A stretch of DNA of 64,000 nt from JAMQKA01 sp043951865 (GTDB taxonomy: Bacteria; Bacteroidota; Rhodothermia; Balneolales; Balneolaceae), in assembly GCF_043951865.1 (NCBI RefSeq), contig NZ_JBINJF010000009.1, forward strand, positions 62,001-126,000. Reading direction: 5' to 3'. Of the stretch, positions 9,457 through 18,133 are shown in pieces. The first letter of the stretch is position 1. The number at the start of each line of letters is the position of its first letter. Made by a program: the position numbers and the translations under genes. The notes below the pieces were generated by a model. It made no database searches, was not told the origin of the DNA, and saw only the letters and a list, made by a program, of their open reading frames with translations.

Positions 9457-10764
9457 TCATTTTTGCTTGAATGTAAGCGTAATAGGCACGCCTGTAAAGC
9501 CATATTCTTCACGGATCTTGTTTTCTATAAACCGCCGGTAGTTGGCCGGAAGTTCCGATGGAAGATTCATGAAAAATTTAAAGACCGGTGGATTTGCCTT
9601 AACCTGTGTGGCGTACTTAATTTTGAGTCGCACCCCCCTTTTTATAGGCAGCGGTCGCTGCTTGAGAATTCGCTGCAGGAAGTCGTTGAATACGGGAGTC
9701 GGGACCGAACGTTTCCGTTCTTCAAGCACCCTGTCCGCAATGTCGATAACACGGTGTATCCGTTTTCGGTTCAGGGCCGACATGGATACAATTGGTATCC
9801 ACCGCTTGGTTGGAATCCGGTCATAGATATATTCCTCAAACTCTTTTAACAAGTTGGTCGTTTTTTCGGGCACCAGGTCCCATTTGTTTAACACCAGCAC
9901 AATGCCCTTGTTCAACTCATCCGCCATGTGCAGTATATGCTTGTCCTGGGACTCAAATCCCTGCATGGCGTCGATCAGCAGTATCGCTACATCGCACTCT
10001 CGAATCGCCCGCTCGGTGCGTACGGTACTGTAAAACTCGATATTCTCTTTCACGTTTTTCTTTTTACGGAGACCGGCGGTGTCTACCAGGATATATTTCT
10101 TGTCATTATAAATCAGCTCGCTGTTGATTGAATCGCGCGTAGTTCCCGGAATATCTGTTACGATGCTACGCTCATCATTGAGCAGCGCGTTTACAAAGCT
10201 GCTTTTCCCGACATTCGGGCGACCAATAATGGCCAGTTTGGGTGTATCGGTTTCAACTTCCTCATCCGGTTCCGGAAGCATCTCCACCAGCCGATCCAGC
10301 AGCTCTCCGGTCCCCATCCCGTTCACGGAAGACACCGAGAAGAGTTCATCAAATCCCAGGGTGTAGAATTCAGTGGCATTAAGCTTTCGTTCCTCGTTAT
10401 CCGCCTTGTTGGCGACCAAGAGTACCGGTTTTTCCTGTTGACGGAGCAACTGTGCCACCGACTGATCCAGACTGGTGATTCCCGCCTCCACATCGACCAC
10501 AAAAAGAATAAGATCCGACTCCGACATGGCGATGTGTACCTGTTCGCGCACACCTTGCACAATCTTATCTGATTCTTCGGGCAGGTAGCCACCGGTATCA
10601 ATAAGGGTGAAATCACGGCCGTTCCAGTCGCTCTGGCCATAGTGGCGATCACGCGTCACACCGTACTCATCGCTCACAATCGCCTTGCGGGCACCGATTA
10701 GCCGGTTAAAAAGAGTGGATTTCCCCACGTTGGGTCGACCCACTATAGAAACTACGGGAAGCAT
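9457..10764 (-). CDS. der: Ribosome biogenesis GTPase Der (EngA)
   Basis: The 435-residue protein has two tandem GTPase domains, each with a P-loop GRPNVGKS (one at the N-terminus, one after the EVETDTPKLAI linker), DTGG/DTAG switch-II motifs and NKxD motifs (NKAD, NKWD), followed by a KH-like C-terminal domain (RGVRLKIKYATQVKANPPVF). This architecture is unique to Der, needed for 50S subunit assembly. The frame is open to 10854, but the ATG at 10764 begins MLPVVSIVGRPN as in the family; the longer form would add an odd hydrophobic leader overlapping the divergent gene. Confidence 0.96.
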   Translation of the reverse strand: MLPVVSIVGRPNVGKSTLFNRLIGARKAIVSDEYGVTRDRHYGQSDWNGRDFTLIDTGGYLPEESDKIVQGVREQVHIAMSESDLILFVVDVEAGITSLDQSVAQLLRQQEKPVLLVANKADNEERKLNATEFYTLGFDELFSVSSVNGMGTGELLDRLVEMLPEPDEEVETDTPKLAIIGRPNVGKSSFVNALLNDERSIVTDIPGTTRDSINSELIYNDKKYILVDTAGLRKKKNVKENIEFYSTVRTERAIRECDVAILLIDAMQGFESQDKHILHMADELNKGIVLVLNKWDLVPEKTTNLLKEFEEYIYDRIPTKRWIPIVSMSALNRKRIHRVIDIADRVLEERKRSVPTPVFNDFLQRILKQRPLPIKRGVRLKIKYATQVKANPPVFKFFMNLPSELPANYRRFIENKIREEYGFTGVPITLTFKQK

Positions 10765-10845
10765 AATCTGTTTTTTACAGTTATTTTCGATAAAATGAAG
10801 ACCGAAGAAAATAACGATTAAACTGCTTAAAACAGAGCTTAATTT

Positions 10846-11076
10846 ATGCTGCAAACTTTTTACAACAACTTTGGATTCCTCGGATCGCTGGGTATTGCTT
10901 TCGGTGGGTTCCTGTTTATTATTTTTTGGGTATCGGGAATAGCCGGGATCTGTGATTCAGAAACCACCAGGTTTAAGACGGCGAAGATGATACTCTCGGT
11001 GGTTTTCCCACCCTATCCCTTTTTCTGGATTTTATTTGACATGTATGCACAGCGGCAGCAAATGAAAGAGTCGTAA
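10846..11076 (+). CDS. Small membrane protein, two TM segments
   Basis: The 76-residue protein has a long hydrophobic region (GSLGIAFGGFLFIIFWVSGIAGI) and a second one (MILSVVFPPYPFFWILFDMY) with a charged C-terminus. No family is recognised. It diverges from der with an 81-base gap that would have to hold both promoters. The composition is that of a real small membrane protein, but support beyond that is limited. Confidence 0.5.
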   Translation: MLQTFYNNFGFLGSLGIAFGGFLFIIFWVSGIAGICDSETTRFKTAKMILSVVFPPYPFFWILFDMYAQRQQMKES

Positions 11077-11351
11077 AATAGCAGCTTGCCGGAGTGTAAG
11101 GTTTTCACGGTCAATTATCCTGTAAATTTCCGGTGTTAGCCTGTGTTTCACTGCTAACTACACTACATTAATAATATTCGGCTGTTTTGCTCGAAGCATG
11201 ACGGAACTTTTTGGCCCGCGCGCATGCAAGAAGTTCGGAATACATAAGTACCAAGATTTCGGCGGGAACAGGGTTTATTCCTGTCCCCGCATTCCCTGGT
11301 CCCTGCTAATAGTCTTAATTGGTGTCAGCGCTACATAGATTGGAGGCTCTT

Positions 11352-11723
11352 ATGAGTTTTTACTTTAATATCAGGATGTTTTCGTCCCTTCTCATGCTGT
11401 TGGCTCTTGCTGTATTTGCCACTTCATCCCTGAAAGCTCAAGAACCCGTCAAATTTGACTACATCAAGAAAAAGGGAACAACCTATTACGCGGTGTTGGA
11501 ATTGCCAGATGATGAATTTCTGGTGATGGGAACGCGCGTCCTTATACGTAAAAATATGGAGATAGAGAGAAGGTATGGCAGAGTTGGTCAAATAGAGCTG
11601 CTGGTGATACTTCCCAACGGCAGACAGCGATATATACCGGGCCGGATTATGGACAATGGTCGAAATTCCACATTTTATTCCCGGAGCTCGGCCCGGCAGT
11701 TTGTCAGGAGGCTGAGTGAGTAG
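11352..11723 (+). CDS. Small secreted protein of unknown function
   Basis: From the ATG at 11352 the protein has 123 residues: a signal peptide (MFSSLLMLLALAVFATSSLKAQ) and a basic, mostly beta mature part rich in arginine (RKNMEIERRYGRVGQIELLV...GRQRYIPGRI). The start is set by GGAGG at 11342-11346, a clear Shine-Dalgarno sequence; the frame is open 11 codons further upstream. No family is recognised. Confidence 0.6.
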   Translation: MSFYFNIRMFSSLLMLLALAVFATSSLKAQEPVKFDYIKKKGTTYYAVLELPDDEFLVMGTRVLIRKNMEIERRYGRVGQIELLVILPNGRQRYIPGRIMDNGRNSTFYSRSSARQFVRRLSE

Positions 11724-11763
11724 GGCTCACTGTCGAGTTCAAGAGTACGTGCTACATGAAGAA

Positions 11764-11790
11764 AGATCTCCGGGACGCTCCCGGAGATCT
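11764..11790. terminator. Perfect 12-bp hairpin without U-tract
   Basis: AGATCTCCGGGA, loop CGC, TCCCGGAGATCT: a perfect 12-bp stem 40 bases after the small secreted-protein stop and before the convergent enolase-superfamily gene. No T-run follows on either strand, so it may be a factor-dependent stop or an mRNA-stabilising hairpin rather than a classical terminator. Confidence 0.5.
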
Positions 11791-11872
11791 CCGCCTGCCC
11801 CTCCGGGAGAGACTGAAGTGCACCGCTATAAAGCCGGACTTGCATTAAATTATTTCTTATCTGAAATGCAGA

Positions 11873-13231
11873 TCAGGGACGAATCGGGGTTCCATCCAGT
11901 GCACGAACCTGGGTCCATGTGTTGAGCTGTTTGTCCGGGATCGGGTATTTGGCGGCCTCCTCTTCGTTGATGTCGACGCCCAGCCCCGGCGCTTCATTAA
12001 TTTTGACATAGCCATCTTCTACACGGGGTGCACCCGGAAAAATCTCCCGGAGACGATCCGTCATACTGGGGGCCTCCTGGATCCCGAAATTCCACACCGC
12101 AAGGTCGATATGCGCATTGGCGGCATGTCCCACGGGCGACACATCTCCCGGCCCGTGCCAGGCCGTCCGCACGTTAAACCATTCTCCCAGCCTCGCCACT
12201 TTCATGGCAGGCGTGATCCCTCCTATTTGCGAGATGTGGATCCGAATAAAATCGATCCAGCGGTTAGTCATCGGTTCGGTCCACTCATGGGGATTATTAT
12301 AGAGTTCTCCCATCGCTATGGGAACCGATGTTTTTTGACGCAGCAGCTCAAACCAGTCGTTATTCTCCGGCGAAAGCGGATCTTCAATGAAAAAGGGACG
12401 ATACTGCTCCAGGTCCTCACAAAGCTGAATGGCATCGCGGGGCTGTACACGCTCATGGATATCGTGACAAAGTTCAATCCGGTCTCCACAGGCCGCGCGC
12501 ACTTTTTCAAAGAGCTCGCGCGTCCCGGCAAGGTAGGTGTGAGTATCCATAAAGCGGTCGCGCTCCATGCCGAATCCGGCTTTTTTAAAATCAGGTTGAC
12601 CGGTTATGGCCGTGGACCCATATCCGCCCAGCTGGATGCGGCAGTGCCGGAACCCCTCCTCCATCGCCTGCTGTACGTTTTCAATCACCGCCTCGATCGA
12701 CTCATCTCCGCAGTGCGTGTATGTATCCACGGCAAAGCGGGTTTTACCGCCAAGCAGTTCATAGACAGGCATGTTGGCCCGCTTGCCCTTGATATCCCAG
12801 AGGGCCTGGTCGAGTCCACTGAGTGCGTTGTTGAGGACAGGACCATTCCTCCAGTATGAATTTTGATAGGTCATCTGCCATATATCCTCAATATTATTGA
12901 CATTCATCCCTATACAGAAATCGGCCAGGTAATCATTCACAGCCGAGAGTACCGGTTTGGCTCGCTGGCGAAAGGTGGCGCACCCCACCCCGTACAGCCC
13001 CGGTTCACTCGTTTCAACCTTGACGACAATCAGTTCAATGCCGTGAGGGGCCGTGGCAATCGCTTTTACATTGGTGATCTCCAGCGGCGGCAGTCCATTA
13101 GTGGCACCGGCGTAGGCTTCCCGCTGCTCTCGCCTGGTTTTTTGCCATGGATCGTCACCCAGCGAAAATCCGCCAAAAGCCCCGGCTGACAATCCCATTC
13201 CCATATTTTTGAGTGCATCGCGTCTATCCAT
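11873..13231 (-). CDS. Enolase-superfamily (mandelate racemase/ManD/RspA-like) protein with Tat-type leader
   Basis: The 452-residue protein begins MDRRDALKNMGMGLSAGAFG, a twin-arginine-type leader, and continues with the two-domain fold of the mandelate racemase/mannonate dehydratase group. Metal-ligand motifs appear in the expected order: CHDIHE, FIEDPLSPEN and MGELYNNPHEW, followed by RTAWHGPGDVSPVGHAAN near the C-terminus, close to the ManD/RspA pattern. It probably dehydrates or epimerises a sugar acid. Most characterised ManD-type enzymes are cytoplasmic, so the Tat-like leader is unusual. It stands alone, with no sugar-acid pathway genes beside it. Confidence 0.82.
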   Translation of the reverse strand: MDRRDALKNMGMGLSAGAFGGFSLGDDPWQKTRREQREAYAGATNGLPPLEITNVKAIATAPHGIELIVVKVETSEPGLYGVGCATFRQRAKPVLSAVNDYLADFCIGMNVNNIEDIWQMTYQNSYWRNGPVLNNALSGLDQALWDIKGKRANMPVYELLGGKTRFAVDTYTHCGDESIEAVIENVQQAMEEGFRHCRIQLGGYGSTAITGQPDFKKAGFGMERDRFMDTHTYLAGTRELFEKVRAACGDRIELCHDIHERVQPRDAIQLCEDLEQYRPFFIEDPLSPENNDWFELLRQKTSVPIAMGELYNNPHEWTEPMTNRWIDFIRIHISQIGGITPAMKVARLGEWFNVRTAWHGPGDVSPVGHAANAHIDLAVWNFGIQEAPSMTDRLREIFPGAPRVEDGYVKINEAPGLGVDINEEEAAKYPIPDKQLNTWTQVRALDGTPIRP

Positions 13232-13635
13232 AATTATACCTTTTTCTTTAACAGTTGTGATCCGATTATGACGGTTATATTAAGCTGCCGACAAAATTAA
13301 GAAAAGTAGTATAATGATATTTTTGCTCGGTGTTGAATATGAATTCGGGGAAGTCGCACCTGGAAGTTCTGCCTGCTTTTGGGCTTCTATCGCGTGCACC
13401 AGGTGGCGTGCAGAAATGATAAAAAGGGTCTCAGGCAGTAAACTTTTCAATTACCAGTTTGCTGGAGGCTTGACCTGCATATCTGTATTTCAATCTTTAA
13501 CGAATATTGTTCTAATCCTATCGTTATTTTTGTATAAACATGCAGTTCATCTTTCTGTGACTTTCTTCTGGTATTTGAATACCTTCCATGCTTCCGATAC
13601 AAAATTGAGTCAGCATCAGCGTATTTTTATCATCT
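13232..13635. other. 404-base intergenic region, no gene supported
   Basis: This region lies between two divergent genes (the enolase-superfamily gene on minus, uup on plus) and must hold their promoters. A 113-codon frame in it has no recognisable content and overlaps the uup start. No clear repeat or strong hairpin was found. Confidence 0.5.
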
Positions 13636-15534
13636 ATGACGTACCTTTCCACTGAAAATATTTCCAAACACTATGCGGACAACCTGCTGTTTGAAGGACT
13701 CTCCTTCGGCATCTCCAAAGGAGACAAGACGGCCCTGATAGCCGAAAATGGTACCGGCAAATCTACCCTCCTGAAAATTTTGGCGGGCGAAGAGACTCCC
13801 GACGACGGCAAGGTGATGATCCAGAATGACATCCGTATCGGGTACCTGGAACAGGAACCCCGGCTCGACGATGACAAAACCATCCGTTCGTTTATAGCCG
13901 ATAACGACAATGAGATGGTTCGGCTGATCCAGAGATACCACAATGCGGCAGAGAAACAGGCAGAAAACTTCAACGAAGAGAACAAGAAAGCCTTTGAAAA
14001 AGCGGCAGCAAAGATGGAGTCCGCCGGAGCGTGGGACTATGAGCAGCGGATGGAGCAGATTCTGGGCAAGCTCAACATCCACGATCTCGACCAGTCCATC
14101 TCCACCCTTTCGGGCGGCCAGCGTAAACGGGTGGCGCTGGCGTTTGCGCTGCTGGGCGATCCTGACATGTTAATCCTGGATGAACCCACCAACCACCTCG
14201 ATCTCGAAATGATTGAATGGCTGGAGGAGTTTCTCATCAAAAGCAGCATGACCCTGTTAATGGTGACCCACGACCGATATTTTCTGGATCGGGTTTGTGA
14301 TCATATCCTGGAGCTGGAAGGCGGCAAGATGTACCACCACAACGGCAATTACCAGTACTTCCTGGAGAAGCGGGCTGAGCGCCGGGAAATTGAACGGAAG
14401 AAGGCTCACAAAACCAAACAGATGTACAAGCAGGAGCTGGAGTGGATACGGCGTTCTCCCAAGGCAAGGACCAGCAAGTCAAAATCCCGAATTGATGATT
14501 TCAAGGAGCTTAAAGAGCAAGCGAGAAGTGGCCCTGCCGATCCTGAGCTGCGCCTCCAAATGGATATGCAGCGAATGGGGGGCAAAATCCTGGAACTGAT
14601 CAACGTCTCCAAAAGCTATGGTGAGGAAGTGATTCTGGATCATTACGACTACGATTTTGACCGCGGCGAACGTATCGGCATCATCGGTCCGAACGGCGTG
14701 GGAAAAAGCACATTCCTTAAAATATTGACCGGTGAAGAGCCCCTTGACTCCGGCAAAAGGCGCGTGGGCGAAACGATCGCCTTTGGCCACTACCGGCAGG
14801 AAGGGCTCGATTTTGACGACAGCCAGCGGGTCATCGACATCATTGAAGAGGAACGCAAGATAATAGAGCTCTCGAATGGAAAGAAAATATCGGCTTCCCA
14901 ATTCCTGGAGCACTTTATGTTTACTTCGGAAATGCAGTACACCCCCGTCAGGAAGCTCAGCGGGGGCGAAAAACGGCGACTGGCACTGATGCTGGTGCTC
15001 ATCCAGAATCCCAACTTCCTGATCCTTGATGAGCCCACCAACGACCTGGACCTGCTAACCCTGAACAAGCTGGAGGAGTTTCTGCTGGGATTTGATGGCT
15101 GCCTGATCCTGGTTTCCCACGACCGTTTCTTTATGGACAAACTCGTCGATCACTATCTCGTTTTTGAAGGGGACGGAAAGATCAGTGATCACCACGGCAC
15201 GTATGAAGAGTACCGCGAGCAGCGGCGCCGCGAGGAGCTGGATCAAAAGAAAGCAGAACGGGAAGAAAAGCGGGAGGAGGTAGCGCCGGCACAGAAGTCA
15301 TCCCGCTCGCCTTCCGATAATCAGAAATTAAGCTACAACGAACGGCGAGAGTACCAACAGCTGGAGGAAGAAATTGCGCGACTTGAAGAGGAAAAGAAGG
15401 AGCTGGAAAACCAGATTAGCAGCGGGGAGCTGGGACATGAGGAACTCCAGGAAAAATCAACTCGCTACGATACGCTGATGAAACAGATCGAGGAGCGCAC
15501 CGAACGTTGGTTTGAACTGGCCGAACGGGCGTAG
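13636..15534 (+). CDS. uup: ABC-F family ATPase, Uup-like
   Basis: The 632-residue protein has two ATP-binding cassettes on one chain with no membrane domain. Walker A motifs are AENGTGKST and GPNGVGKST; signature motifs are LSGGQRKR and LSGGEKRR; Walker B motifs end LILDEPTNHLD and LILDEPTNDLD. A charged linker with KARTSKSKSRIDDF separates them, as in ABC-F proteins that act on ribosomes. The C-terminal coiled coil (LEEEIARLEEEKKELENQ) identifies the Uup type, which also binds branched DNA. The start ATG gives the usual MTYLSTENISKHYADN opening. Confidence 0.92.
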   Translation: MTYLSTENISKHYADNLLFEGLSFGISKGDKTALIAENGTGKSTLLKILAGEETPDDGKVMIQNDIRIGYLEQEPRLDDDKTIRSFIADNDNEMVRLIQRYHNAAEKQAENFNEENKKAFEKAAAKMESAGAWDYEQRMEQILGKLNIHDLDQSISTLSGGQRKRVALAFALLGDPDMLILDEPTNHLDLEMIEWLEEFLIKSSMTLLMVTHDRYFLDRVCDHILELEGGKMYHHNGNYQYFLEKRAERREIERKKAHKTKQMYKQELEWIRRSPKARTSKSKSRIDDFKELKEQARSGPADPELRLQMDMQRMGGKILELINVSKSYGEEVILDHYDYDFDRGERIGIIGPNGVGKSTFLKILTGEEPLDSGKRRVGETIAFGHYRQEGLDFDDSQRVIDIIEEERKIIELSNGKKISASQFLEHFMFTSEMQYTPVRKLSGGEKRRLALMLVLIQNPNFLILDEPTNDLDLLTLNKLEEFLLGFDGCLILVSHDRFFMDKLVDHYLVFEGDGKISDHHGTYEEYREQRRREELDQKKAEREEKREEVAPAQKSSRSPSDNQKLSYNERREYQQLEEEIARLEEEKKELENQISSGELGHEELQEKSTRYDTLMKQIEERTERWFELAERA

Positions 15535-15542
15535 TGTTTGGG

Positions 15543-15584
15543 TTGGATGTTGGATGTTGAAGGTTAAAGGTTAAAAGTTAAAAG
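15543..15584 (+). repeat. Six contiguous degenerate heptamers (TTRRADG)
   Basis: Starting 8 bases after the uup stop, six units follow with an exact 7-base period: TTGGATG twice, then TTGAAGG, TTAAAGG, TTAAAAG and TTAAAAG; a further TTGAAGA follows after one extra base. At 15616-15636 the inverse-type string TTGAACTTTCAACC then GCATCC could pair back with parts of it. No open frame explains the period. Confidence 0.65.
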
Positions 15585-15658
15585 GTTGAAGAGTTGGTCC
15601 TTAGCACTTCCGGCTTTGAACTTTCAACCTGCATCCATAATGATCCGCGGCTTGTGAA

Positions 15659-15696
15659 AGAGAGCTTGGAAAAACCGTGGGTTTGCTAAGCTCTCT
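15659..15696 (+). terminator. Terminator-like hairpin downstream of uup
   Basis: AGAGAGCTTGG pairs with CTAAGCTCTCT (11 bp with one G-U) around a 16-base loop, followed by an A/T-rich tract (AAAAATTATTT). It lies between uup and the kinase-like gene. Confidence 0.5.
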
Positions 15697-15824
15697 AAAA
15701 ATTATTTGGGGATACCTGCACAGATCATTTTATTAAGAGTCGAGAAGAGTAGAGTGGGCAGATTCCCAATGCTGTTCCGGGCTGGAAACTGAAACGACAT
15801 GTAGAATTATCTAACCAGGCATTT

Positions 15825-16871
15825 ATGAAATTTATCGATCTAGATGACATTATACGAGAGGCGTGGCAACACTACGACGATACCCGGGAGATCAAGGATA
15901 TCACCGATATCAGCGCCAAGGTCTCAACCAACCACGTGTACCAGATCCGGTTTGATGATGACAATATCATTATCGGGAAGCTCTCCTATTTCGGCAAATA
16001 TGAGCATTTTGTAGAAGACCACACCATTATCAACGCCCTGTCCAATAACCTGCCGGTGCCGTTCGATCATTTTCTGTCTCGCTCCCTGATGAAGGAGAAC
16101 TCCCTGTTCGTTCACCGTCACAAAAATACACTGGTGGATGCATGGGTGGTTTTCTACCGCCCGATCCAGATCCGGGAAAAGCTCCCGCGAAGGCTCAATA
16201 AAAAACAGATCAAAAAGCTGGCCGTACAGTTTGCCAAATTCCACAAGGCGTGCCATACCATACGAAACACCCTCCCCCCCTCCTCAAAGACGATGGAAGT
16301 GGATATTGAGCATCTGCTTGAAACGCTGGAGACCGAAGAGGGGCAATATGAGTATCGGATGCACGAGGATCAGATTCGCAAGCACAGTCACCTCTTCCTG
16401 GATAATATCGAGCAAATGGGCGCCAATGATGAGCTTGATACAATTCCCGTTTTTGTGGACTGGAATATCGGGAATTTTTCCGTGACCTCCGACCTGGAGC
16501 TGTTTTCGCGCTGGGATTATGACTGGTTCCGCATAAGTTCACGGATGATGGATTTTTACTTTTTCGCCCGAATTGTATCGGATATCGGGGACAGAACTAT
16601 TTTCAGCTACGACATCGACCCCCTCATGGAAGACCGATTCCTGATATTTCTAAAAAGTTACCACCAGGAATATCCGCTTACCGAACTGGAGATTCGATTT
16701 TTAAAGGAAGTCTACCGCTTTTTTATACTCAATTACGTGGTCAAATACGGCAAATATTTTTTTCACGACCTGTTTGCCACGAAGCTCCAGAAAGAAGCCT
16801 ATGAAAGCTACCTGCCCCAGATCGATGAAAAATTCGATCCCGATCCCCTGCTTAAGACATTAAACCTTTAG
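15825..16871 (+). CDS. Protein-kinase-fold phosphotransferase-like protein (APH-like)
   Basis: The 348-residue protein resembles aminoglycoside-phosphotransferase/choline-kinase-like enzymes. The pair VFVDWNIGNFSV and SRWDYDWFRISSRMMDFYFF correspond to the catalytic HxDxxxxN loop (with V in the His position) and the metal-binding D of the DFG-like motif. An N-terminal ATP-lobe lysine may be in IIIGKLSYFGKYEHF. It is separated by only 9 bases from the HAD phosphatase gene downstream, suggesting a kinase-phosphatase pair on the same unknown metabolite. The substrate is unknown. Confidence 0.6.
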   Translation: MKFIDLDDIIREAWQHYDDTREIKDITDISAKVSTNHVYQIRFDDDNIIIGKLSYFGKYEHFVEDHTIINALSNNLPVPFDHFLSRSLMKENSLFVHRHKNTLVDAWVVFYRPIQIREKLPRRLNKKQIKKLAVQFAKFHKACHTIRNTLPPSSKTMEVDIEHLLETLETEEGQYEYRMHEDQIRKHSHLFLDNIEQMGANDELDTIPVFVDWNIGNFSVTSDLELFSRWDYDWFRISSRMMDFYFFARIVSDIGDRTIFSYDIDPLMEDRFLIFLKSYHQEYPLTELEIRFLKEVYRFFILNYVVKYGKYFFHDLFATKLQKEAYESYLPQIDEKFDPDPLLKTLNL

Positions 16872-16880
16872 TGATCAACC

Positions 16881-17720
16881 ATGCAACATTTTTACTCGAT
16901 AGCCAAAAACTATGAAGCTGTTTTTCTCGATTCCTATGGGGTCCTGAAAAATCATAAAGGCCTGATAGAGGGCGTACCGGAGACGATCAACTACCTGCGT
17001 ACGGAGGGCATAAAACTTAGGGTACTTACCAATGATGCTTCCAAGAGTCCATCTCAACAAATCGAGGCCTTTTCAAAACTGGGACTGACCAACCTGAAAG
17101 AGGAAGAGATCATAACCTCGGCCATGCTGGCGCGTCAATTTTTGGAATACAAAATACAGGAAGGAAAAGTGGCCTACCTGGGCACCGAAAGCTCGGCGGA
17201 GTATATCCTTCACTCAAACATTGAGAAAATACCGGTACGCGAGGTTGACCTGGATGACGCCGAAGACATCACGGCATTTGTTTTTCTGGATGACGAAGGT
17301 TTTGACTGGAATTACGATATCAACAAAACGGTAAACCTGCTCCGCAGGCGCAATGTGCCGGCCATTGTGGCCAACACCGACAAGTTTTATCCCGTCTCAA
17401 AAAATGATGTAGCGGTTGCCACGGGGGGCATCGCCAAGCTCGTTCAAAATATGCTGAGCAAAAAATTTATCCAATTTGGGAAACCGGACTCCCAGATGTT
17501 TATGCACGCATATGAGCACCTCCTGGAAGAAGGGCCGATAAACCGGTCCGATATCCTGATGGTGGGCGATACCCTGCACACCGACATCCTGGGGGGAAAC
17601 AAGTTCGGAGTCAAAACGCTGCTTGTGTTTTCGGGTAACACCCGCAAGGAGAATGCCGAGCTGCAGATCAGTTCCACAGGCATCATTCCCGATTATATAT
17701 GCAGCTCTATTGTAGAATAG
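16881..17720 (+). CDS. HAD-superfamily subclass IIA hydrolase (NagD-like phosphatase)
   Basis: The 279-residue protein has the HAD motifs of the NagD group: VFLDSYGVL (nucleophile D17) with KNHKGLIEGVPETINYL, a Thr-Asn motif in LRVLTNDASKSP, the lysine of GKPDSQMF, and the acidic MVGDTLHTDILGG. The cap between motifs fits subclass IIA. It should dephosphorylate a small sugar or nucleotide phosphate. It is most likely co-transcribed with the kinase-like gene 9 bases upstream; the next gene on the opposite strand begins 2 bases beyond its stop. Confidence 0.88.
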   Translation: MQHFYSIAKNYEAVFLDSYGVLKNHKGLIEGVPETINYLRTEGIKLRVLTNDASKSPSQQIEAFSKLGLTNLKEEEIITSAMLARQFLEYKIQEGKVAYLGTESSAEYILHSNIEKIPVREVDLDDAEDITAFVFLDDEGFDWNYDINKTVNLLRRRNVPAIVANTDKFYPVSKNDVAVATGGIAKLVQNMLSKKFIQFGKPDSQMFMHAYEHLLEEGPINRSDILMVGDTLHTDILGGNKFGVKTLLVFSGNTRKENAELQISSTGIIPDYICSSIVE

Positions 17721-17722
17721 CC

Positions 17723-18025
17723 TCACTTCCAGTAGCTGATTTTATGCTCATTCTGCTGCGATTCCAGCTCCGGAAGTTCTGAATCAAAGGCTTTTGAAAA
17801 ATATACCCGTGAATTGCCGACAGCTGAAAATTGGCGGGCTACAATGGCCCCGCGAACCGTAGCAGAACCCTTCAGCTCCACTTCGGCGTTGGGAGCATAA
17901 AAAGCCCTGGTATGGGCTTCGGCATTCCCGGCAATCGAAACATAATCTCCACCCAAAATATTGTTTCCCAGAAAATTTTGGATGACAGAATAAGGTTGGG
18001 CTAGTTTCTCCAGTGCTTCAACTGG
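17723..18025 (-). pseudogene. Truncated remnant of a DUF7305-type protein (C-terminal end only)
   Basis: A 100-codon frame open from just after a TAA at 18028-18026 encodes EALEKLAQPYSVI, then GGDYVSIAGNAEAHT, FYAPNAEVELKGSATVRGAIV and ARQFSAVGNSRVYF. This is the repeating glycine/valine beta pattern of the C-terminal DUF7305 region of pilus-associated or surface proteins. No ATG exists in the frame; only a TTG at 17956 could start a 77-residue product lacking the rest of the domain. The upstream 100 bases are A/T-rich and non-coding. I read this as the 3' end of a gene whose front has been lost. Confidence 0.55.
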
Positions 18026-18133
18026 TTAAACATTCCGGTCAAATAATATTTTTGGTTCATTAAACTATTGCTGTAATTTTGCTTATCGCAGTTGGAATGG
18101 TGCTAGTAAACCTTAACAAAAACTATTTGACTT

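Noticed and set aside
11716..11925. 69-codon frame after the small secreted protein gene
   Set aside because: It reads through the 12-bp hairpin and into the convergent gene; low-complexity arginine/proline content.
12110..12859. 249-codon plus-strand frame inside the enolase-superfamily gene
   Set aside because: Antisense shadow; the minus-strand product has complete metal-ligand motifs.
13314..13655. 113-codon plus-strand frame before uup
   Set aside because: No signal peptide or family pattern, odd composition and overlap with the uup start.
15543..15597. Possible CRISPR array in the tandem heptamers
   Set aside because: Units are 7 bases with no spacers and there are no cas genes.
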